Positions 1 to 8,262 of a stretch of 64,000 bases of DNA are shown here, one piece after another. The stretch is from JAFGSI01 sp041287425 (GTDB lineage Bacteria > Chloroflexota > Anaerolineae > Anaerolineales > Villigracilaceae): NCBI GenBank assembly GCA_041287425.1, contig JBEULG010000038.1, positions 1-64,000 on the forward strand, given 5' to 3'. The translations under genes were made by a program, and so were the position numbers. Every line of letters begins with the position of its first letter. Position 1 is the stretch's first letter. The notes under the pieces were generated by a model that did no database searches, had not been told where the DNA came from, and worked only from the letters and a program-made list of their open reading frames with translations.

Positions 1-619
1 GGAGCGGCGGCATGGGGGAGGGGGTAGCGGTCGCTTTGGCGAGGTCCGCCGGCGCGCCGGGGAGCGTGGGGGTGGCCGTGGGCTGCAGGTTATCGAGTAG
101 CAGGGCCAGGGCCGGGGCGGCGCTGCCTGGCCAGAAAGTCCACAAGGCAGCGGCGCACAGCAGGGTCAGGGCCAGGAGCGCCCACAGAAGAGCGGGCCGT
201 TTCGCCTTTTGGGGCCGCGGCGGCGACGGCGCAGGCGACCGTGGAGGGGCGGCGGGAAGGGCGGCGGCCGGCGCGGGCGGCGGAGAAGGCAGAGGTGCGG
301 GCCGGGAAGGCAGCGTCGGCGTTTTACGCGGCTGAGTATCGCCGCCAGCCATTTCCTGCCTGCGCACCTGTTCCAGGGCCCACGCCATGCCGCGCCGGGC
401 GCGTTCGCTGTGCGGGTTGATCTGGAGAGCCTGTTCCAGGCAAGCCACCGCTACCCGCGGACTGGAGGCAGCCGCCAGCAGCAACCAGGCCTCCTCCGTC
501 TTCGGCGCCAGGGCGAGGGCCTGCTCGGCCCAGCGGCGGGCAGCCTGCCGGTCGCCGTGCTGGAGCGCCTGGCGGGCGTTCTCGAGGGCTTGCTGGACGG
601 AATCCGAATCGGGACTCAT
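1..619 (-). CDS. TPR-repeat membrane-anchored protein, C-terminus cut by the window edge
   Basis: The frame opens at an ATG whose last bases overlap the TGA of the amidase gene upstream (ATGA), so the two are probably translated together. It stays open to base 1. Residues about 5-75 form amphipathic helices in a TPR-like pattern (for example ALENARQALQHGDRQAARRW, then CLEQALQINPHSERARRG). A Pro-rich linker follows. One membrane helix lies at about residues 142-165 (ALLWALLALTLLCAAALW). A Pro/Thr-rich outer segment (PTATPTLPG) runs to the edge. The functional domain, if any, lies beyond the window, so no enzymatic role can be assigned. Coupling to a cell-wall amidase suggests an envelope role; that is inference. 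Confidence 0.75.
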   Translation of the reverse strand, partial: MSPDSDSVQQALENARQALQHGDRQAARRWAEQALALAPKTEEAWLLLAAASSPRVAVACLEQALQINPHSERARRGMAWALEQVRRQEMAGGDTQPRKTPTLPSRPAPLPSPPPAPAAALPAAPPRSPAPSPPRPQKAKRPALLWALLALTLLCAAALWTFWPGSAAPALALLLDNLQPTATPTLPGAPADLAKATATPSPMPPL

Positions 620-1392
620 GGAGGGGGAAGCGGCTCGGCGTTCTCGGTGTTGACGTAACACAAGATGCCCGCCACGATGCCGTCAGCCACCAGGTCGGGG
701 CGCTGGGTCAAAATCTCGTAGTCCAGGCGCAAGAATCCGGTCTCGATGATGGCCGCCGTGGTCGAGGCGTTGATCTCATCGAAGGCGTGATACTCGGTCA
801 TGTCAACCGTGATGCTGCCGGCGTGAAAGGGCAGGCCGGTGACGGCGCCATAGCGATCGTACAGGCAGGCCGTCAGGCGGCTGGCCAGGTTGGGGTCGCG
901 GCTGGAGACCGATTGAGCCACTTTGAAGCCGGTCGCATCCGGGCCGTAATCTTCACACGAATCGTTGTGGATAGAAACCAGCGCGGCCGCCTGATAGCCT
1001 TGCAGGCGCGGATCGAATTCCTGCAACAGGTCCACCTGGAAACCCTGAGCGGTCAATTTCTGTTGCACGAGGGAGGCGATGGTCAGGTTGACTTCCGCCT
1101 CGGTGACGCCGTTGGGGCAGACCGCCCCGGAGTCGTTGCCCCAGTGGCCGGCGACGATGCCAATCCGCACCTGGCGTTGCAAGGTGGCCGCCGGCGCGGC
1201 CGGACCTGCGGCGGGCGGAGTCAACAGGACGTTGACCAGGTTGTCGATGTCCAAGGAGATGGACTGCGGCGTGCAGCAGGTCGCCATGGTCGCCAGCAAA
1301 ATGGCAATGCTGAAGACGGTTTGCAGGATGCGGCCGGTGCGAATCCCATTGGGCGCGGCCGGGGGCGGGGAAGGGGGGCGGGAATCATCCAT
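616..1392 (-). CDS. N-acetylmuramoyl-L-alanine amidase (AmiC type)
   Basis: This 258-residue protein should cleave the amide bond between muramic acid and the stem peptide of peptidoglycan, outside the membrane. After a Pro-rich start, a hydrophobic segment (about 22-38) probably anchors or exports it. The zinc-amidase motifs are in order: GIVAGHWGND (first His), TEAEVNL (Glu), SIHNDS (second His) and IIETGFL (catalytic Glu). The ATG at 1392 (MDDSRPP) was chosen because the upstream extension to 1545 is low-complexity and unlike the family. It ends inside the start codon of the TPR protein. Family assignment is firm; the cellular role (division, remodelling or spore-like processes) is unknown. 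Confidence 0.85.
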   Translation of the reverse strand: MDDSRPPSPPPAAPNGIRTGRILQTVFSIAILLATMATCCTPQSISLDIDNLVNVLLTPPAAGPAAPAATLQRQVRIGIVAGHWGNDSGAVCPNGVTEAEVNLTIASLVQQKLTAQGFQVDLLQEFDPRLQGYQAAALVSIHNDSCEDYGPDATGFKVAQSVSSRDPNLASRLTACLYDRYGAVTGLPFHAGSITVDMTEYHAFDEINASTTAAIIETGFLRLDYEILTQRPDLVADGIVAGILCYVNTENAEPLPPP

Positions 1393-1615
1393 AGGTAGTG
1401 CAATAGTACCCCAAATGACAGCCAAAAAGCAAGGGCTGAGGAAAGTGATTCCGGGGCCTTCGTAAAGCCCACAGGATGTGTCGTTGTAAGGGGTGCCTGC
1501 CCCCAGCCTTATGCCGGGCGAAGCAAAGCGGCGTCTGACTTTCATAAACTGCCTGCACCTGCGCCGCAGGCACAGGTGAGAGACCAGACTTGCCCTCGCT
1601 TGCCGCCGTTCAGGC

Positions 1616-1643
1616 TATAATAAACCTGCAAATGCAAGAGGAG
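1616..1643 (+). promoter_or_regulatory. -10 element and ribosome binding site ahead of the phosphoesterase operon
   Basis: A consensus TATAAT lies at 1616-1621 and a strong Shine-Dalgarno run (AAGAGGAGG) follows shortly before the ATG at 1652. No -35 box at good spacing is visible: TTGCCC at 1590 is 20 bp away. The rest of 1393-1615 between the divergent genes shows nothing else recognisable. Confidence 0.5.
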
Positions 1644-1651
1644 GCAGGACT

Positions 1652-3019
1652 ATGTTGATTATCTTGAGCGACATCCATCTGGCCGACGGCACCTGCGCCA
1701 AACCGGTCTCGCAGGCAGCCTTCGAATTGTTCATCGACCGCCTCGAAGAGATGGCCTTCAACGCTTCCTGGCGGCAGGACGGGCATTATCGGCCCATCGA
1801 GAGCATCGACATCCTCCTGCTGGGCGATGTGCTCGAGACGCTGCATTCCACCCTGTGGCTTCAAAGCGAAGACGGCCAGCCGCATGCCATCCGTCCCTGG
1901 TCCGATTTCCGCGATCCGGCCTATGCCCAAGTCCTGGAGGCCATCACCGCCGCGATTCTGGAGAACAACGCCGGCAGCCTGGCCTTGCTGCGTGACCTGA
2001 CCCAGAAAGGGCTGGGATTGACACCCCCCACCCGCAAAGGGGAGCCGGCGCTGAAGACTCGCGAGCAGGTCAGCGTGCCGGTGCGCATTTTCTACCTGCT
2101 CGGCAATCACGATTGGTACTATCACCTGCCCGGCACGGCCTTCGAAGGCATCCGCAAGAAAATCAGGCAAGCCTTCGGACTCTCCAACCCGCCGGGAGCG
2201 TTTCCGCACGAGGTGCGCGAATCGGCCGAGATTCAAGCCCTGCTGGATGAATACGAAGTCTACGCCCAGCACGGCGACTTGTACGATTCTTTCAATTACT
2301 TCAAAGAAAAAGGCCGCGACGCCGCCAGCCTGGGCGACGCCCTGGGAGTGGAGGTCTTCAACCGCTTCCCGCTCGAGGTCGAGAAACAGATGGGCGCCGA
2401 CCTTCCGCCCGGCATCGTGGACAGCCTGCGCGAACTGGTCAACGTCCGTCCGGCGCTGGCCGTCCCGCTCTGGATTAGCGGCCAGTTGCGGCAGAATCAC
2501 GTCGACCGCAAACGCCAGGAACAATTGAAGACCATCTGGGACGGTCTGTGCAAACAGTTCCTGGACCTGCCGCTGGTGCGCCAGGCCGACAGGCGTTTCC
2601 GGCTGGACCTGGTGGATGTCTTGCAACTGGCCATCCGACTGACCGACAACATTCCTTTCAAGACTTTGGATGAACTGGTAGTCTGGCTGCGCAAGAAAAT
2701 GTGGGGCAACGAAATTTCCTTTACTCGTTTCGCCCTGCGCGAGGAGGCCTTCCTGAAGCGCGAGGCGCGCTTCGTCGTTTACGGCCACACCCACCACCAC
2801 GAGGTCGTGCCGCTCGATTCGATCTCCACCGGCGCGGAGAGGACGAACCAAATGTACTTGAATTCCGGCACCTGGCACACCTACTACGACCTGGCGCGCT
2901 ACAAGCCGAAGGAGCAAAAATTCGTCCCCTATCAGGTGCTCACCTATCTGGCCTTCTACAAAGACGGCGAGCGCGGCGGCCGGCACTTCGAAACCTGGTC
3001 AGGAGCCTTTTCCGACTGA
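1652..3019 (+). CDS. Calcineurin-like metallophosphoesterase
   Basis: This 455-residue protein carries the whole dinuclear-metal phosphoesterase signature: LSDIHLADG at the N-terminus, LLGDVLE (about residue 55), GNHDWYY (about 151), a later QHGD, and YGHTHHHEV near residue 375. The long stretch between the GNHD and GHTH motifs is an insertion relative to small family members, so the substrate cannot be guessed. It is probably cytoplasmic, as no signal peptide is visible. It begins a four-gene run, with its TGA overlapping the ATG of the YciI-like gene (TGATG). Confidence 0.85.
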   Translation: MLIILSDIHLADGTCAKPVSQAAFELFIDRLEEMAFNASWRQDGHYRPIESIDILLLGDVLETLHSTLWLQSEDGQPHAIRPWSDFRDPAYAQVLEAITAAILENNAGSLALLRDLTQKGLGLTPPTRKGEPALKTREQVSVPVRIFYLLGNHDWYYHLPGTAFEGIRKKIRQAFGLSNPPGAFPHEVRESAEIQALLDEYEVYAQHGDLYDSFNYFKEKGRDAASLGDALGVEVFNRFPLEVEKQMGADLPPGIVDSLRELVNVRPALAVPLWISGQLRQNHVDRKRQEQLKTIWDGLCKQFLDLPLVRQADRRFRLDLVDVLQLAIRLTDNIPFKTLDELVVWLRKKMWGNEISFTRFALREEAFLKREARFVVYGHTHHHEVVPLDSISTGAERTNQMYLNSGTWHTYYDLARYKPKEQKFVPYQVLTYLAFYKDGERGGRHFETWSGAFSD

Positions 3020-3315
3020 TGCCCGAATACCTCTACCTCCTTCACCCCTACCGGCACGGATTCTTCGAGCAGCCCACGCCCGAAGAATCCGCCGTCATGG
3101 AAGCACACTTCGCCTACCTCCAACAGGCCGCCGCCGAGGGACGTCTGCTGCTGGCCGGCCCCTGCCTGGACGACACCTTCGGCCTGGTGATTTTCCGTGC
3201 CGAAGATGACGAGGCGGCCCAGGCCTTCATGTTCGGCGACCCGTCGGTCGCCCAGAACGTCATGGCGGCCGAACTTCACCCACTGCGCATCTCGTTGTGG
3301 GGAGCCGAACGATGA
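3019..3315 (+). CDS. YciI-like (YCII) family protein
   Basis: This is a 98-residue single-domain protein with the ferredoxin-like YCII fold pattern. The start reads MPEYLYLLHPYRHGF, then a helix (EESAVMEAHFAYLQQAAAEG), the LLAGPCLDDTFGLVIF strand pair and an AFMFGDPSV segment. Members are small dimeric proteins with a conserved His/Asp pocket, often fused or adjacent to other enzymes; their reactions are mostly unknown. The ATG at 3019 overlaps the previous stop, and its own TGA overlaps the next ATG (ATGA), so it is translated as part of the operon. Confidence 0.8.
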   Translation: MPEYLYLLHPYRHGFFEQPTPEESAVMEAHFAYLQQAAAEGRLLLAGPCLDDTFGLVIFRAEDDEAAQAFMFGDPSVAQNVMAAELHPLRISLWGAER

Positions 3316-4367
3316 GCAAGCCTCTCGACCCGGCCCGTTTGCTGGCGCGGCTGGAAAAGAACGGCAATCCGCTGATTGAGGCAGACGCCGCCATGTTCGT
3401 GTGGAAAGGCACGGCCGCCCCGCACCTCATCTGCGACCTGTACGATTGGGAGGAAAACCCGCGCCCCTTGCGGCGCCTGACCGATGACCTCTACGCCCTG
3501 CGCCTGCCCCTGCCCGCCGACACCTACCTGGAATACGCTTTCTTCGACCCGGCCACCGGTCAGCGGGTGCGCGACCCGTTCAATCCCCGCCGCATCTGGA
3601 ACGGCGTCGGCCAATACAATCACTATGTTTACATGCCCGCGGCCGCCCCCAGCCCGCTGACCCGCCGCGACCCGGCCGCCAGGCGCGGCGAGGTCACCCG
3701 TCACGAAATCCCCGCCGACGACCTGACGGCCGGCCGGAAGCGTCTGGTTCACCTCTATCAGCCGCCGACCGACGACCCCGTCCCGCTGTTGGTGGTCTAC
3801 GACGGCAACGACTACCTGCGGCGCGGCCGCATCACCGTCATTGTGGACAATCTCATCGCCCAGCGGCGCATCCGCCCGCTCGCTTTGGCCCTCGTCCCTA
3901 ACGGCGGACCGACGCGGATGGTCGAATACGCCTGCTCCGAGGCGACGCTTGGCTTCATCCTGCAGACTGTCCTGCCGCTGGCCCGCCGTCAGATGCGGCT
4001 GGTGGACCCGGCCCGGCAGCCCGGCGCCTACGGCGTGCTGGGCGCCTCGATGGGCGGCCTGATGGCCGTCTATACCGCCCTGCGCCTGCCGCATATTTTC
4101 GGGCGCGTCATCAGCCAGGCCGGCGCCTTCGAACTCGGCGACTACGAGACGGTCGTCGTCCAGATGGTTCGCCACCTGCCGCCTCCGCCGGTCCAATTCT
4201 GGCTGGATGTCGGCCGGATGGACTTCCTGCGCCAGGCCAATCGCCGCATGGCTGCCCTGCTTGAGGAAAGAGGCTATTCGTTGACCTACCTCGAGACCGG
4301 CGGAGCACACAATTACACCACCTGGCGCAATGTGCTGGGCGAGGCGCTGACCGCCCTGTTTGGCTGA
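3312..4367 (+). CDS. Enterochelin-esterase-like alpha/beta hydrolase
   Basis: This 351-residue protein has a beta-sandwich N-terminal region (about 1-110, CBM48/early-set-like, with a conserved DPFNPR stretch) and an esterase domain. The nucleophile elbow is GASMGG (about residue 243). The acid is probably the Asp of LDVGRMDF, and the catalytic His lies in GGAHNYTTW near the C-terminus. This is the architecture of Fes-like and putative-esterase (PF00756) proteins. No siderophore genes are nearby, so ferric-enterobactin hydrolysis should not be assumed; it may cleave another ester. No signal peptide is seen. It is coupled by ATGA overlap to the YciI-like gene. Confidence 0.8.
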   Translation: MSKPLDPARLLARLEKNGNPLIEADAAMFVWKGTAAPHLICDLYDWEENPRPLRRLTDDLYALRLPLPADTYLEYAFFDPATGQRVRDPFNPRRIWNGVGQYNHYVYMPAAAPSPLTRRDPAARRGEVTRHEIPADDLTAGRKRLVHLYQPPTDDPVPLLVVYDGNDYLRRGRITVIVDNLIAQRRIRPLALALVPNGGPTRMVEYACSEATLGFILQTVLPLARRQMRLVDPARQPGAYGVLGASMGGLMAVYTALRLPHIFGRVISQAGAFELGDYETVVVQMVRHLPPPPVQFWLDVGRMDFLRQANRRMAALLEERGYSLTYLETGGAHNYTTWRNVLGEALTALFG

Positions 4368-4392
4368 GCAGGCATCTAGCAGCGGTGCTCCT

Positions 4393-4848
4393 ATGATTCT
4401 GGCAACTTTGTGCTACCTCAAGCGCGACGGCAAGACCCTGATGATTCACCGCAACCGCAAAGCCGGCGACATGCATGCCGGCAAATGGAACGGTCTGGGC
4501 GGCAAGTTCGAGGCGGGCGAAAGCCCCGAAGCCTGCGTAACCCGCGAGGTGCGCGAGGAAAGCGGGCTGGAAATCCACGCCCCGCGGCTGCGCGGCTTGT
4601 TGGTCTTCCCGAATTTCAAAGGCAACGACTGGTACGTCTTCGTCTTCACCGCAACCGAATTCGACGGCGAACTGCGCGATTCCCCCGAGGGCGAATTGTG
4701 CTGGGTTCCGGACGAAGAACTCGAACGGCTGCCACTTTGGCCAAGCGACCGCGTCTTTTTCCCCTGGCTGGAGGGGGCGCACTTCTTCTCGGCCAGATTC
4801 GTCTATGAAGGGGACGAGATGAAAAGCCACGAGGTGGCATTTCACTAG
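4393..4848 (+). CDS. NUDIX hydrolase (MutT-like)
   Basis: This 151-residue protein carries a complete Nudix box beginning at GGKFEAGE and ending at REVREESGL, with the metal-binding REVREE core. Family members hydrolyse nucleoside diphosphates linked to another moiety; the layout (short, NRKAGDMHAGKWNGLGGK before the box, a FxxP-like WPSDRVFFPWL helix later) resembles 8-oxo-dGTP/oxidised-nucleotide sanitation enzymes. The ATG at 4393 gives the usual start (MILATLCYLKRDGK). An in-frame TTG 33 bases upstream overlaps the esterase but adds nothing conserved. It is the last gene of the four-gene run and is followed by a strong hairpin. Confidence 0.85.
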   Translation: MILATLCYLKRDGKTLMIHRNRKAGDMHAGKWNGLGGKFEAGESPEACVTREVREESGLEIHAPRLRGLLVFPNFKGNDWYVFVFTATEFDGELRDSPEGELCWVPDEELERLPLWPSDRVFFPWLEGAHFFSARFVYEGDEMKSHEVAFH

Positions 4849-4871
4849 CGTCTTTCACTTTCCCGCAACTT

Positions 4872-4908
4872 TCATGAAGCCGGTCTCTGGGAGAGAGCGG
4901 CTTCATGA
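4872..4908 (+). terminator. Strong hairpin after the NUDIX gene
   Basis: TCATGAAGCCG (4872-4882) and CGGCTTCATGA (4898-4908) are perfect 11-base inverted arms, and the loop adds GTCTC/GAGAG pairing. There is no T-run afterwards, so it may be a transcript-end stabilising hairpin rather than a classical intrinsic terminator. Confidence 0.5.
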
Positions 4909-4919
4909 TTCACAACAAC

Positions 4920-5060
4920 AGGACTTACGCAAAATAAACCGTCAAGGCGCTGAGAACGCCAAGATTCGTATCAAGACGCCAAGAAGGCTTGGCGAACTCG
5001 CTAAAAAATTGGCGTCTTGGCGACTCGGCGGTGAGAAAAACATCGTTCTGCGTAAGTCCT
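4920..5060. repeat. MITE-like element, copy A
   Basis: The 141-bp element is bounded by perfect 12-base inverted ends, AGGACTTACGCA (4920-4931) and TGCGTAAGTCCT (5049-5060). The interior contains GGCGCTGAGAACGCCAAGA and a self-complementary GCCAAGA/TCTTGGC pair. Related copies lie at 18505-18603 and 32070-32208. It has no coding capacity worth the name. Together with the hairpin before it and the TATAAT after it, it fills the 4849-5152 gene gap. Confidence 0.85.
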
Positions 5061-5120
5061 AAACAAAAGTGTTAAGTCCCTGTTGGGCGGTTGCAAAGTG
5101 GGGCAGAGAAACGGACGATT

Positions 5121-5146
5121 TATAATGAATGTGTCTTCCAAGGAGG
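5121..5146 (+). promoter_or_regulatory. -10 element and Shine-Dalgarno for the membrane protein gene
   Basis: TATAAT occupies 5121-5126 and AAGGAGG lies at 5140-5146, six bases before the ATG at 5153. The RBS position selects this ATG over the in-frame ATG at 5147. No convincing -35 is present. Confidence 0.5.
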
Positions 5147-5152
5147 ATGGGT

Positions 5153-5809
5153 ATGAAAGGACAACGGCCTCCGCGATTTTTGCTCGGTCTGATCACCTTT
5201 GGAATTTTCTGGATCGTCATCGTTACCGCCATTCGTTTTCAGATTGTCGCGCCGCGCCCCCTGCTCGAATGGCTCAGCAAAAGCCCCAATCCCCAGCAGG
5301 CATTGTGGGCCTTTGGGGCCGCCGCCGCCAGCCTCATCGCCGCCCTGATTCGTCTGGGCTTTCGACTACCTGGCCTGAAGAGCAAACTCGAGGACCCCGA
5401 CAATCGCATCGCCGAATACCTGGCCGGGCTGCCCCCATGGAGCATTGGCATCATTTTTGCCCTCTCGCTGATCTTTCTGCTGACGGTGTTCCCCTCCTGC
5501 CAGTCGCCGTCGAGTGTCCTCTTCGAAGTCCAGGGGCGCGAACAGCCACTCCGTCCGGCCGATACGCTCATCGCCGCGCCGGGAGAGATGCTGACCATCA
5601 TCGCCCGGCCGATTGACGAGGCAGACATTCTCTCCTGCACCTGGCAGTATGCGGGCGACGCCTTCACGACCATCGGCGAGAGGAACGGCTGCGAAATCAG
5701 CCTCGAAGTGGCCCAGCAACCCGGCAACGGTTTCGTGACCCTGCAAGTCTCACAAAATTTCTGCACACAAAAATCGCTCTTCACCCTTCAGATTCAGGTT
5801 CAACCTTAG
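5153..5809 (+). CDS. Membrane protein with a C-terminal extracytoplasmic domain
   Basis: This 218-residue protein is of no family I can name. Three hydrophobic segments are visible: about 12-35 (LLGLITFGIFWIVIVTAI), 55-75 (LWAFGAAAASLIAALI) and 100-118 (IGIIFALSLIFLLTVF). They are followed by a beta-rich domain of about 95 residues containing three Cys (SCTWQY, GCEIS, NFCTQ) that could form disulfides outside the cell. The domain resembles an Ig-like fold in its strand spacing, but that is a guess. It is followed after 14 bases by a lipoprotein gene in the same direction. Confidence 0.7.
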   Translation: MKGQRPPRFLLGLITFGIFWIVIVTAIRFQIVAPRPLLEWLSKSPNPQQALWAFGAAAASLIAALIRLGFRLPGLKSKLEDPDNRIAEYLAGLPPWSIGIIFALSLIFLLTVFPSCQSPSSVLFEVQGREQPLRPADTLIAAPGEMLTIIARPIDEADILSCTWQYAGDAFTTIGERNGCEISLEVAQQPGNGFVTLQVSQNFCTQKSLFTLQIQVQP

Positions 5810-5823
5810 GCTGTGCTTGTCTT

Positions 5824-6858
5824 ATGAAAGTGATTTCTGCGGCCTGCATTGTAGTCATGATTGGACTGGCGGCTCTGGGCGTGGCCTGCAATCCGTCCTC
5901 GGCTGCCTCCCCGCCGGTCAAAATCCTGCCGGAGCAGTGCAACGTACCCGTCAACGGGACCATCGGCCTGACGCTGGCCGGCAGCCTGCAGGGCAATCCC
6001 GCCATCCAGTGGGAAGCGACCGGCGGCCTGATTCGCTCGACCGGCTCAGGCTTCACGGCCGAGTTGAGCGCCCCCTCCACCAGCGGCGAGGTCGTCGTCA
6101 CCGCCCGCATCACGGGCAGCACTACCCTGACGGTCACCCGCGCCTGCGTGATCCTTGCCGCCGATACCTCCACTCCCGAAATGACGCCCACGCCCACCGC
6201 CACCCCCATCCTGGAACAGACGGTGATCATCAGCGAAGTCATGGCCAACCCCTGCGGCTCGGATGATTTCAAGAAGTGGAATGAGTACGTCGAACTCTAC
6301 AATTACGGCGATTATCCGGTGGATGTCGGCGGCTTATGGCTCTATGACCCTGGAGAAACCGGCACGCCCGATCAAATCGTCGCCTGGGAAGACCGCCTGC
6401 CAGCCACCTCCCTGCCCGCAGGGTTGACCACCGATTCGACCGTCATCCCGCCGCGTGGCTTTGCCGTCATCCTCTCGCCGCTCTACACGCAGGGCAGCGA
6501 CCCCTATCGCATGCCCTACCGCTTCCCGGCCGGCGTCCTCGTCCTGACCATTGAGGGCAGCGAGCGCCTCGGCGACGACCTGTTGAGCATCGTCGGCGAG
6601 GGGCGGCCCGACTTCGTCGTCCTGTACGAGGGCGGCTTCAACTCCGTCAGCAAAGTGATTTCCTCCTACGGCGGCCCAAGCCCGGCCCGCTATCCCTACG
6701 AGTTCGACGACCCCACTCCTTTCGACCATTTCCCCCTGCTCCTGCACGACTGTTCCTCGGCCGAGCGCATCGACCCGCGCGGCCCCGACGTGGCCGAGAA
6801 CTGGTACGAGGTCCGCAACGGCGGCTCGCCGGGTTCGGCGCCCTACCCTCCGCCGTAA
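5824..6858 (+). CDS. Lipoprotein with a lamin-tail (LTD) domain
   Basis: This 344-residue protein has a lipoprotein signal (lipobox LGVAC, Cys at residue 22), so it should be anchored outside the cytoplasmic membrane. Residues about 30-115 look like a bacterial Ig-like domain (QCNVPVNGTIGLTLAG and later). A Thr/Pro linker (TPEMTPTPTATP) follows. From about 135 there is a lamin-tail domain (VIISEVMANP, then NEYVELYNYGDYPVDVGGLW). LTD domains are often found on secreted nucleases and surface proteins as binding or scaffold modules; no nuclease domain is present here. It lies directly behind the membrane protein gene and may share its transcript. Confidence 0.8.
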   Translation: MKVISAACIVVMIGLAALGVACNPSSAASPPVKILPEQCNVPVNGTIGLTLAGSLQGNPAIQWEATGGLIRSTGSGFTAELSAPSTSGEVVVTARITGSTTLTVTRACVILAADTSTPEMTPTPTATPILEQTVIISEVMANPCGSDDFKKWNEYVELYNYGDYPVDVGGLWLYDPGETGTPDQIVAWEDRLPATSLPAGLTTDSTVIPPRGFAVILSPLYTQGSDPYRMPYRFPAGVLVLTIEGSERLGDDLLSIVGEGRPDFVVLYEGGFNSVSKVISSYGGPSPARYPYEFDDPTPFDHFPLLLHDCSSAERIDPRGPDVAENWYEVRNGGSPGSAPYPPP

Positions 6859-7039
6859 TCACACCGGGCTTGTCCCCAAGGCGGGGCTGAATTCCATTTC
6901 GCCGCCGCCTACCGCATCCCCTCGCCTGCCTTCGCTCCCTTTGGCGGTCTGACCATCTGCGCATCGCCTTGCGAGACAGCCTCTTTTCGCTGCCCCGCCC
7001 CAACGCCTGCTCCGGCAGGTGCATTGGGCGGTTTTAATA

Positions 7040-7045
7040 TATAAT
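7040..7045 (+). promoter_or_regulatory. -10 element directly before coaBC
   Basis: TATAAT ends eight bases before the coaBC ATG at 7054, so the expected transcription start falls at about the start codon. An AAGGGG stretch lies in between, so a very short leader with an RBS is the alternative reading. Confidence 0.5.
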
Positions 7046-7053
7046 CAAGGGGT

Positions 7054-8262
7054 ATGTCCATTTTGTCTGACAAATACATCCTGTTGGGAGTCAGCGGTTC
7101 GATTGCCGCCTACAAAGCGGCCGACCTGGCCTCCCGCCTGACCCAGGCCGGGGCGCGCCTGGACGCCATCCTGACGCCCGCGGCCGAGAAATTCATCACC
7201 CCGCTCACCTTTCAATCGGTCACCGGCCGAAAGGCGTTTACCGACGCCGACCTGTGGGGCGGCGAGGCGCATGTCCTGCACGTCGGGCTGGGCCACGCCG
7301 CCGACTTGCTGGTCATCGCCCCCTGCACCGCCAACACGCTGGCCAAACTGGCCCATGGCGTGGCCGATAACCTGCTCACCATCACCGCCCTGGCCGCCCG
7401 CTGCCCCCTGCTGCTCGCCCCGGCCATGGACGCCGGCATGTACGAGCATCCGGCCACCCAGGAAAATGTGCGCCTGCTGAGCCAACGCGGCGTCTTCTTC
7501 GCCGGGCCGGGAGAGGGACGGATGGCCTCCGGCCTGATCGGGCGCGGGCGGATGCTCGAACCGGTCGAACTGTACGGCCACATCCGCCTCGTCTTAGGCC
7601 AGCGCGGCCGCCTGGCAGGGAAGAAAATCGTAGTCACCGCCGGCGGGACGCAAGAGCCGCTCGACCCGGTGCGGGTGCTGACCAACCGCTCGTCGGGCAA
7701 ACAGGGCTACGCCCTCGCCCAAGCCGCCCTCGACGCCGGCGCCAAGGTCGTCCTGATCAGCACACCCACCGGCCTGACCCCGCCGGTCGGCGCCGACCTG
7801 CGCCAGGTCCACACCGCCGAACAGATGCTGGCCGCCGTCCTGGCCGAGTGCGCCGGGGCCGATGCCCTCCTGATGGCCGCCGCGGTGGCCGATTTCCGCC
7901 CCAAGTCGGTCGCTGGCGAAAAACTCAAGAAGCGCGACGGCATCCCGCAGGTGGAACTGGACGCCGCCCCCGATATTCTCGCCGCCCTGGCCCATTCGGC
8001 CTCCCGCCCGCGCTGCGTGGTGGGCTTCGCCGCCGAAACCCGCGACCTGCTCGAAAACGCCGCCGCCAAACTGAAGGCCAAAAAACTGGACCTCATCGCC
8101 GCCAACGACATCTCCGCCCCCGACGCCGGCTTCGGCGTGGATACCAACCTGGTCACCCTGCTCTACGCCGATGGCCGCAGCGAAGCCCTGCCGCTGATGA
8201 GCAAGAGCGAAGTCGCCGAGGTCATCATCGAACGCCTTGCCTCCCTCCTGGAAAGCCAATGA
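7054..8262 (+). CDS. coaBC: Bifunctional phosphopantothenoylcysteine decarboxylase / phosphopantothenate-cysteine ligase
   Basis: This 402-residue flavoprotein makes 4'-phosphopantetheine precursors of coenzyme A. CoaC domain (1-180): GVSGSIAAYKAADL at the flavin site, TANTLAKLAHGVADNL, and the substrate-binding PAMDAGMYEHPATQEN. CoaB domain (185-402): VTAGGTQEPLDPVRVLTNRS, SSGKQGYALA and the KLKKRDG lysine motif of the cytidylyl-transfer site. In the flap region, where many family members have a Cys (ACGxxGxGRM), this protein has Ser (ASGLIGRGRM). Its TGA overlaps the ATG of the following phosphoesterase. Confidence 0.93.
   Translation: MSILSDKYILLGVSGSIAAYKAADLASRLTQAGARLDAILTPAAEKFITPLTFQSVTGRKAFTDADLWGGEAHVLHVGLGHAADLLVIAPCTANTLAKLAHGVADNLLTITALAARCPLLLAPAMDAGMYEHPATQENVRLLSQRGVFFAGPGEGRMASGLIGRGRMLEPVELYGHIRLVLGQRGRLAGKKIVVTAGGTQEPLDPVRVLTNRSSGKQGYALAQAALDAGAKVVLISTPTGLTPPVGADLRQVHTAEQMLAAVLAECAGADALLMAAAVADFRPKSVAGEKLKKRDGIPQVELDAAPDILAALAHSASRPRCVVGFAAETRDLLENAAAKLKAKKLDLIAANDISAPDAGFGVDTNLVTLLYADGRSEALPLMSKSEVAEVIIERLASLLESQ

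Noticed and set aside
12..658. Plus-strand genes at the left edge
   Set aside because: They are shadows of the minus-strand TPR/membrane protein, which has TPR motifs, a membrane helix and an ATGA overlap with the amidase gene.
1393..1545. Longer amidase N-terminus starting at 1545
   Set aside because: The extra 51 residues are not family-like and put the hydrophobic segment far from the N-terminus; the start at 1392 is more plausible.
3312..4367. Siderophore (enterobactin) esterase function
   Set aside because: Although Fes-like in fold, no siderophore synthesis or uptake genes are in the operon; only the fold-level call is kept.
5083..5616. A plus-strand gene starting before the membrane protein in another frame
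   Set aside because: Composition is Arg/Pro/Gly-rich without domains; the membrane protein frame has the RBS, membrane helices and a clean stop.
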